A stretch of 64,000 nt of DNA, taken from contig NZ_JAINZW010000002.1 in assembly GCF_020026895.1 (NCBI RefSeq), positions 558,001 to 622,000 on the forward strand, in the 5' to 3' direction. The notes under the pieces were generated by a model. It was not told the DNA's origin. It made no database searches and saw only the letters and a program-made list of their open reading frames with translations. The stretch comes from Novilysobacter selenitireducens. GTDB taxonomy: Bacteria; Pseudomonadota; Gammaproteobacteria; Xanthomonadales; Xanthomonadaceae. Positions 59,201 to 64,000 of this stretch are shown here, in pieces (the first letter of the stretch is position 1; each line of letters opens with the position of its first letter). Both the position numbers and the translations under genes were made by a program.

Positions 59201-59206
59201 ATTCTA
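59201..59206 (-). promoter_or_regulatory. putative -10 box of the carAB promoter
   Basis: TAGAAT preceded by GC on the minus strand (GTCGCTAGAATTCCC) is the best -10 candidate in the dapB-carA gap. It would give a leader of about 117 bases. No good -35 box is seen at 16-18 bases, so an activator may help, or the promoter is weak. Confidence 0.4.
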
Positions 59207-59315
59207 GCGACCCGGCGCCCCTCGCGCCAGCACGGAATTCATGCACCAGCCTGGTTTCTGCTCCGTAGGCCGCCTGGCGATGCGCTGGAGCGCCGCGACG
59301 GCGGCGCCGCGCAGA

Positions 59316-60029
59316 TCAGAGGAAGAGGTCTGCCACGCGGTAACGGCCCGGCGGCCGGCCCGCGAGCCGCTTGGCGGCCAGCAACGCACCCCGGGCGAAG
59401 ACGTCGCGGTCGGTGGCGCGATGCACCAGTTCCAGACGCTCGCCCGGGCCGGTCAACTGGACGGTGTGCTCGCCGACGATGTCGCCCGCCCGCAGGGAGG
59501 CGTAGCGTGGGCGCAGGCCACCCTGCTCGGCCCGGGAGCCCAGGGCCAGGGCGGTGCCGGACGGCGCGTCCTTCTTGTGGACATGGTGCGACTCAACGAT
59601 GTCGCAGTCCCAGCCGTGCAGCGCCGCGGCCGCACGCTGGACCAGGTCGCCCAGAACCGCGACCCCCAGGCTGAAGTTGGCCGCCCACAGCACCGGCACG
59701 CGCTCGCCAGCCAGGTCGATGGCCCTCTGCTGGCGCTCGTCGAGGCCCGTGGTACCGCTCACCAGCCCGGCGCCGCGCTCCTGGCACATCGCCAGCACCG
59801 CCTCGAACCCGTCGGGCAGGCTGAAATCGACGGCGACATCGAACGCCGGCACCCCGTGCGCCTCCGCCACCGCGAACTGCGGCACGCCGTCGATGACACG
59901 CTGGGTCGGCTTGCTCCGTGACACCGCGGCCACGACGCGCAGGTCGTCCCGGCCTGCGGCCAGCCGGAGCAGAGCCTGGCCCATGCGGCCGCTGGCGCCG
60001 TGGATGAGGATTCGTGCGGGTTCGTTCAT
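59316..60029 (-). CDS. dapB: 4-hydroxy-tetrahydrodipicolinate reductase
   Basis: A 237-residue NAD(P)H enzyme of lysine and diaminopimelate synthesis. The dinucleotide-binding ILIHGASGRMGQALL, VSGTTGLDERQQ and the catalytic block SHHVHKKDAPSGTALALG are all present. Length is slightly below the E. coli enzyme (273), as in relatives of this group. It lies after dnaJ, from which it is separated by a strong terminator, and upstream of carA. Confidence 0.96.
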   Translation of the reverse strand: MNEPARILIHGASGRMGQALLRLAAGRDDLRVVAAVSRSKPTQRVIDGVPQFAVAEAHGVPAFDVAVDFSLPDGFEAVLAMCQERGAGLVSGTTGLDERQQRAIDLAGERVPVLWAANFSLGVAVLGDLVQRAAAALHGWDCDIVESHHVHKKDAPSGTALALGSRAEQGGLRPRYASLRAGDIVGEHTVQLTGPGERLELVHRATDRDVFARGALLAAKRLAGRPPGRYRVADLFL

Positions 60030-60161
60030 CGGCGCAGGCTAATCGTGCAGGGCACGCGGGACAAGGATCGTGGTGGATGCCACGCAGTTCGCTTGAGCCG
60101 GATGGCGCTCATTGCACGCGCGTCGTCGCGGGGACGCGCTGACTGCGCTCGGTACCCGGCG

Positions 60162-60198
60162 TAAGAAAAGAACGCCGCGCTGAAGCAGCACGGCGTTC
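60162..60198 (-). terminator. intrinsic terminator of dnaJ
   Basis: On the minus strand GAACGCCG pairs with CGGCGTTC. Inside, GCTG pairs with CAGC across a CTT loop, giving about 13 pairs. TTTTCTT follows directly. It begins 46 bases after the dnaJ stop. Confidence 0.88.
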
Positions 60199-60243
60199 CA
60201 TCGATCACATGGCTGGGCAGTCGCTGCCGCGACGCGCGCCGGG

Positions 60244-61377
60244 TCAGGACGACTTCATTCGATCCCAGACGCCCTTCACCCCATCCAGGAACGTCGACGA
60301 GCGCGGCGAATGCTTGCGCGCGCCCTCCCCCACGAACGTGCCTTCGAACTGCTCCAGCAACTCGCGCTGCTGGGCCGTCAGGTTGACCGGGGTTTCCACG
60401 ACCACCTCGCAGTACAGGTCGCCCGGACGGCGGCTGCGCACGGACTTGACGCCCTTGTCGCGCAGGCGGAACAGCTTGCCGGTCTGTGTCTCGGCCGGGA
60501 TGCGCAACTCCACCTCGCCATCCAGCGTCGGCACGCGGATGGTGTCGCCGAGGGCCGCCTGCGAAATGCGGATGGGTACTTCGCAGTGCAGGTCATCGCC
60601 TTCGCGCTTGAAGATGTCGTGCTCGCGCACCCGCACGTCGACGTACAGGTCGCCCGGCGGCGAGCCCGAGGGGCCGGCTTCGCCTTCGCCCGACAGGCGG
60701 ATGCGGTCGCCGTTGTCGACGCCGGCCGGAATCTTGACCTGCAGCGTCTTGGTGTCTTCGATGCGGCCCTGTCCGTGGCAATCGCCACACGGGTTGGCGA
60801 TCGTCTGGCCGCGCCCTCCGCAATGCGGGCAGGCCTGCTGCATCGAGAAGATGCCGCGCTGGAAGCGCACCTGGCCGCGGCCCTGGCAGGTCGAGCAGGT
60901 CTCGAGCTTGCCGTCCGCCGAGCCACTGCCGTCGCAGCTGTCGCAGGCGTCAAGCGTCGGCACTTCGATGGTCTTCTCGATGCCGCCGACCGCCTCTTCC
61001 AGCGACAGCTCCATCACGTAGCCGATGTCGGCGCCGCGACGCGGGCCGCGTCCGCCGCCCATGCCCCCGCCGAAGATGTTGCCGAAGATGTCGCCAAAGA
61101 TGTCGCCCATGTCGGCGTGACCGAAGCCACCGCCGTTGCCGCCCATCCCGTGTTCGAACGCGGCGTGGCCGTGCTGGTCGTACATGCGCCGGCGTCCGGC
61201 GTCGGACAGCACCTCGTACGCCTCCTTGCACTCCTTGAACGCGGCTTCCGCGGCGGCATCGCCGGGGTTGCGATCGGGGTGGTGCTTCATCGCGCAGCGG
61301 CGATAGGCCTTCTTCAGCTCATCGTCGCCGGCGTTGCGGGCCACGCCCAGTACTTCGTAATAGTCGCGTTTGCTCAT
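60244..61377 (-). CDS. dnaJ: chaperone protein DnaJ
   Basis: A 377-residue type I J-protein. The J domain (residues 1-70) has the HPD motif in [12 protein letters not shown] Gly/Phe-rich linker ([20 protein letters not shown]) follows. The zinc centre has four CxxCxGxG repeats ([32 protein letters not shown]) before the substrate-binding domains. It delivers unfolded proteins to DnaK and stimulates its ATPase. The ATG lacks a visible Shine-Dalgarno site, because the upstream gap is filled by a purine-rich repeat. Confidence 0.98.
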   Translation of the reverse strand: MSKRDYYEVLGVARNAGDDELKKAYRRCAMKHHPDRNPGDAAAEAAFKECKEAYEVLSDAGRRRMYDQHGHAAFEHGMGGNGGGFGHADMGDIFGDIFGNIFGGGMGGGRGPRRGADIGYVMELSLEEAVGGIEKTIEVPTLDACDSCDGSGSADGKLETCSTCQGRGQVRFQRGIFSMQQACPHCGGRGQTIANPCGDCHGQGRIEDTKTLQVKIPAGVDNGDRIRLSGEGEAGPSGSPPGDLYVDVRVREHDIFKREGDDLHCEVPIRISQAALGDTIRVPTLDGEVELRIPAETQTGKLFRLRDKGVKSVRSRRPGDLYCEVVVETPVNLTAQQRELLEQFEGTFVGEGARKHSPRSSTFLDGVKGVWDRMKSS

Positions 61378-61382
61378 GTAAT

Positions 61383-61515
61383 GCAGGGAACCGGAAACGG
61401 GGAACGGGAATGGAGCGAGGCGCGTCGGGATACGAAAACAGGAACGGGGAACCGGGCCTTGAGGCGGGCGGAGAGTTCACTCCACGCATCCTGTTCCCGA
61501 TTCCCCATTCCCTGC
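61383..61515. repeat. purine-rich inverted repeat in the dnaK-dnaJ gap
   Basis: The left arm (from 61383, GCAGGGAACCGGAAACGGGG) and the right arm (to 61515; on the minus strand GCAGGGAATGGGGAATCGGG) are imperfect inverted copies. A third related stretch, AACAGGAACGGGGAACCGGG, is near 61436. Together they fill almost the whole gap and could form a long hairpin in the dnaK-dnaJ message. Repeats built from GGGAAYSGGGAA blocks occur between genes in this bacterial family, so this may be a dispersed element. Confidence 0.65.
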
Positions 61516-61522
61516 GTTCGCC

Positions 61523-63436
61523 TTACTTCTTCCCGTCGTCCTTGACTTCGGTGAACTCGGCATCGACCACGTCGTCGGCCGCCTGGCTCGCCTGCGCCTG
61601 ACCGGCGTCACCCGCCGGCTGGCCCTGGGTGGCGGCCATCAGCGACTGCGCGGCGGTTTCCAGCGCCCGGCTCTTGGCCTCGATCTGGGCCTTGTCGTCG
61701 CCCTTCATCGCGGTCTCGAGCTCGGCAATGGCCGCCTCGGCCGCACCGATCGCCTCGCCCGGCAGCTTGTCGCCGTGCTCCTTGATCGTGCTGCGGGCCA
61801 TGTGGATCAGGCCGTCGGCCTGGTTGCGCGCCTGCACCAGCTCGTGGAACTTCTGGTCTTCCTCGCGGTTGGCCTCGGCGTCGGCGACCATCTTCTGGAT
61901 CTCTTCGTCCGACAGGCCCGAGCCGGCCTTGATCTCGACCTTCTGCTCCTTGCCGGTCTTCTTGTCCTTGGCGGTGACGTGGACGATGCCGTTGGCGTCG
62001 ATGTCGAACGACACCTCCACCTGCGGCATGCCGCGCGGTGCCGCCTCGATGCCGGTGAGGTCGAAGCGCGCCAGCGACTTGTTGTAGCGGGCCTGTTCGC
62101 GCTCACCCTGCAGCACGTGCACCGTCACGGCGGACTGGTTGTCCTCGGCGGTGGAGAAGGTCTGCGAGGCCTTGGTCGGCACCGTGGTGTTCTTCTCGAT
62201 GATCTTGGTGAACACGCCGCCCAGGGTTTCGATGCCCAGGCTCAGCGGGGTCACGTCCAGCAGCAGCACGTCCTTGACGTCGCCGGCCAGCACGCCGCCC
62301 TGGATCGCGGCGCCGATGGCCACGGCCTCGTCCGGGTTGACGTCCTTGCGCGGCTCCTTGCCGAAGAACTCGCCCACCGCCTGCTGCACCTTCGGCATGC
62401 GGGTCTGGCCACCGACCAGGATCACCTCGCTGATGTCGCTGGCACGCAGGCCGGCGTCATTGAGCGCGATGCGGCATGGCTCGATCGTCTTCTTGACTAG
62501 GTCCTCGACCAGCGACTCGAGCTTGGCGCGGGTCAGCTTGATGTTGAGGTGCTTCGGGCCCGTTGCGTCGGCGGTGACGTACGGCAGGTTGACGTCGGTC
62601 TGCTGGCTGGAGGACAGCTCGATCTTGGCGCGCTCGGCGGCGTCCTTCAGGCGCTGCAGGGCCAGCGGGTCCTTGCGCAGGTCGATGCCCTGCTCGCGCT
62701 GGAACTCCTCCACGAGGTAATCGATGACGCGCTTGTCGAAGTCCTCGCCACCCAGGAACGTGTCGCCGTTGGTGCTGAGCACCTCGACCTGCATTTCGTC
62801 GTCGACCGAGGCGATCTCGATGATCGACACGTCGAACGTGCCGCCGCCCAGGTCGTACACGGCCACCTTGCGGTCGCCGCCCTTCTTGTCCATGCCGTAG
62901 GCCAGCGCGGCCGCGGTCGGCTCGTTGATGATGCGCTTGACCTCAAGGCCGGCGATCTTGCCCGCGTCCTTGGTGGCCTGGCGCTGCGAATCGTTGAAGT
63001 ACGCCGGCACGGTGATGACCGCCTCAGTGACGGTCTCGCCCAGGTAGGCCTCGGCGGTCTTCTTCATCTTGGCCAGCACTTCGGCCGAGATCTGCTGCGG
63101 CGCCATCTTCTTGCCGTCCTGGGTTGCGACCCAGGCATCGCCGTTCTCGTGCTGGACGATGCTGTACGGCACCAGGTCCAGGTCCTTCTGCACTTCGGCG
63201 TCGGTGAACTTTCGGCCGATCAGGCGCTTCACCGCGAAGAAGGTGTTCTTGGGGTTGGTGACGGCCTGGCGCTTGGCCGACGCGCCAACCAGCACTTCGC
63301 CGTCCTTGGTGTAGGCGACGATGGACGGGGTGGTGCGGTCGCCCTCCGCGTTCTCGATGACGCGGGCCTTGCCGCCTTCCATGATCGCCACGCACGAATT
63401 GGTCGTGCCCAGGTCGATGCCGATGATCTTGCCCAT
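61523..63436 (-). CDS. dnaK: molecular chaperone DnaK (Hsp70)
   Basis: A 637-residue Hsp70. The ATPase domain has [68 protein letters not shown] and [16 protein letters not shown]. The linker [19 protein letters not shown] leads to the peptide-binding domain, a helical lid and the acidic tail ending [11 protein letters not shown]. It folds new and stress-damaged proteins with DnaJ and GrpE. GGGAG lies before the ATG, and a sigma-32 type promoter is in the gap to grpE. The order grpE-dnaK-dnaJ is standard. Confidence 0.99.
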   Translation of the reverse strand: MGKIIGIDLGTTNSCVAIMEGGKARVIENAEGDRTTPSIVAYTKDGEVLVGASAKRQAVTNPKNTFFAVKRLIGRKFTDAEVQKDLDLVPYSIVQHENGDAWVATQDGKKMAPQQISAEVLAKMKKTAEAYLGETVTEAVITVPAYFNDSQRQATKDAGKIAGLEVKRIINEPTAAALAYGMDKKGGDRKVAVYDLGGGTFDVSIIEIASVDDEMQVEVLSTNGDTFLGGEDFDKRVIDYLVEEFQREQGIDLRKDPLALQRLKDAAERAKIELSSSQQTDVNLPYVTADATGPKHLNIKLTRAKLESLVEDLVKKTIEPCRIALNDAGLRASDISEVILVGGQTRMPKVQQAVGEFFGKEPRKDVNPDEAVAIGAAIQGGVLAGDVKDVLLLDVTPLSLGIETLGGVFTKIIEKNTTVPTKASQTFSTAEDNQSAVTVHVLQGEREQARYNKSLARFDLTGIEAAPRGMPQVEVSFDIDANGIVHVTAKDKKTGKEQKVEIKAGSGLSDEEIQKMVADAEANREEDQKFHELVQARNQADGLIHMARSTIKEHGDKLPGEAIGAAEAAIAELETAMKGDDKAQIEAKSRALETAAQSLMAATQGQPAGDAGQAQASQAADDVVDAEFTEVKDDGKK

Positions 63437-63496
63437 GGTGGTGCTCCCTCTCGAATCTCTGGAATGTTTGGGGCGGCGGGGCCGCCGATGACCGCT

Positions 63497-63524
63497 ATCT
63501 GGGGGTCGTGCCCTGCCCTTCAAG
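63497..63524 (-). promoter_or_regulatory. sigma-32 (heat shock) type promoter of dnaK
   Basis: On the minus strand CTTGAA is followed after 14 bases by CCCCAGAT, close to the sigma-32 consensus CTTGAA-N13-17-CCCCATNT. The transcript would start near 63490. Its leader contains a GGCGGC-GGG-GCCGCC hairpin (63472-63486) before the ribosome-binding site. Confidence 0.65.
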
Positions 63525-63558
63525 GGCCAAGGCACCGCGTACGGGGATGTGTGGCGCG

Positions 63559-64000
63559 TCAGTCCTGCTGGCTGACCACGACCAGTGCCGGACGCAGCAG
63601 GCGGTCGTTCAGCAGCCAGCCCTTCTGGTAGACCTGCACGACGTGCCCGGGCGCGTGCTCCTCGCTGGGCACCATGCTCATGGCCTGGTGGTGATCGGGA
63701 TTGAACGGCTGGCCCACCGGGTCGACCGGCACCAGGCCGTTGTCGGCGGTGACCTTGAGCAGCTGCCGCAGGGTCAGCTCCATGCCTTCGCGCAAGGCGC
63801 TGGCATCGCTGCCCGCCGCGCCGAGGCCGGCTTCCAGGCTGTCGATCACCGGCAACAGGTCGGCCAGCAGACGCTCGTTGGCGAAGCGCCGGGCGGAATC
63901 GCGCTCTCGCTCCAGCCGCTTGCGCTGGTTGTCGAGATCGGCGCGCTCGCGCAGCGCCTCCTCGCGTAAACGGGCCAGTTCGGCTTCGAGTTCGGCCGCC
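63559..64000 (-). CDS. grpE: nucleotide exchange factor GrpE, C-terminal part (cut by window edge)
   Basis: The last 146 codons of GrpE, running off the right edge. The coiled-coil region reads [20 protein letters not shown] then [20 protein letters not shown]. The conserved [14 protein letters not shown] follows, and the beta domain has [20 protein letters not shown] and [20 protein letters not shown]. It acts as the ADP-releasing partner of DnaK. Most of the protein is visible; the variable acidic N-terminus is missing. Confidence 0.95.
   Translation of the reverse strand, partial: AAELEAELARLREEALRERADLDNQRKRLERERDSARRFANERLLADLLPVIDSLEAGLGAAGSDASALREGMELTLRQLLKVTADNGLVPVDPVGQPFNPDHHQAMSMVPSEEHAPGHVVQVYQKGWLLNDRLLRPALVVVSQQD

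Overview
The window is a chromosomal segment of a GC-rich gammaproteobacterium, most likely a member of the Xanthomonadaceae (Lysobacter, Luteimonas or Xanthomonas type). The strongest pointers are the quorum-sensing cluster rpfB-rpfF / rpfC-rpfG, followed by the Xanthomonas-type run lysS-prfB-recJ-rpfE-greA-carB-carA-dapB-dnaJ-dnaK-grpE. Other pointers are a PsrA-type regulator with a FadN-like fatty acid oxidation operon, the order rpsA-ihfB-lapA-lapB followed by glycan genes, and short palindromic intergenic repeats of REP type. The segment reads as core genome. I see no insertion sequence, prophage, CRISPR array, tRNA or rRNA, and coding density is very high with many start/stop overlaps. 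The genes are called from protein motifs and length; no database search was possible.

Layout. 1-3.6 kb: the start of guaB (cut by the left edge), folD, a DUF1244 protein, an alpha/beta hydrolase and a DUF2272 protein. 3.6-13.4 kb (minus strand): ndk, rlmN, pilW, rodZ, a YfgM-like protein, bamB, der, then mobA, moeA and moeB. This chain links RNA modification, cell shape, pili, outer membrane assembly and ribosome biogenesis, and ends in three molybdenum cofactor genes. 13.6-18.1 kb (plus strand): a psrA-like regulator with a visible self-overlapping operator, then the beta-oxidation pair fadB-like and fadA. 18.2-28.0 kb (minus strand): an FAD oxidoreductase, galU, a FlaA1/WbpM-type dehydratase, a WecA-type transferase, lapB, lapA, ihfB, rpsA and cmk.

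28.1-32.2 kb (plus strand): a zinc-less L36, a small BamE-like periplasmic protein, agmatine deiminase and N-carbamoylputrescine amidase (putrescine synthesis), and a TraB-family membrane protein. 32.3-40.1 kb (minus strand): an efflux operon of one adaptor and two different RND pumps. 40.5-41.4 kb: two c-type cytochromes. 42.3-48.4 kb: the rpf cluster. RpfB and RpfF (DSF synthase, with Glu141 and Glu161 intact) face RpfC and RpfG, the DSF sensor kinase and the HD-GYP response regulator. 48.5-64 kb (minus strand): lysS, prfB with its programmed +1 frameshift, recJ, rpfE, greA, carB, carA, dapB, dnaJ, dnaK and the 3' part of grpE.

Regulatory signals found include the PsrA-type operator, a heat-shock (sigma-32) type promoter between grpE and dnaK, several intrinsic terminators, the RF2 frameshift signal, and an unexplained terminator-like hairpin upstream of ndk. 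I did not find a clearly new multi-gene system. The least explained items are the ndk upstream hairpin, the asymmetric two-pump RND operon and the dispersed palindromic repeats, including a purine-rich one inside the dnaK-dnaJ gap.
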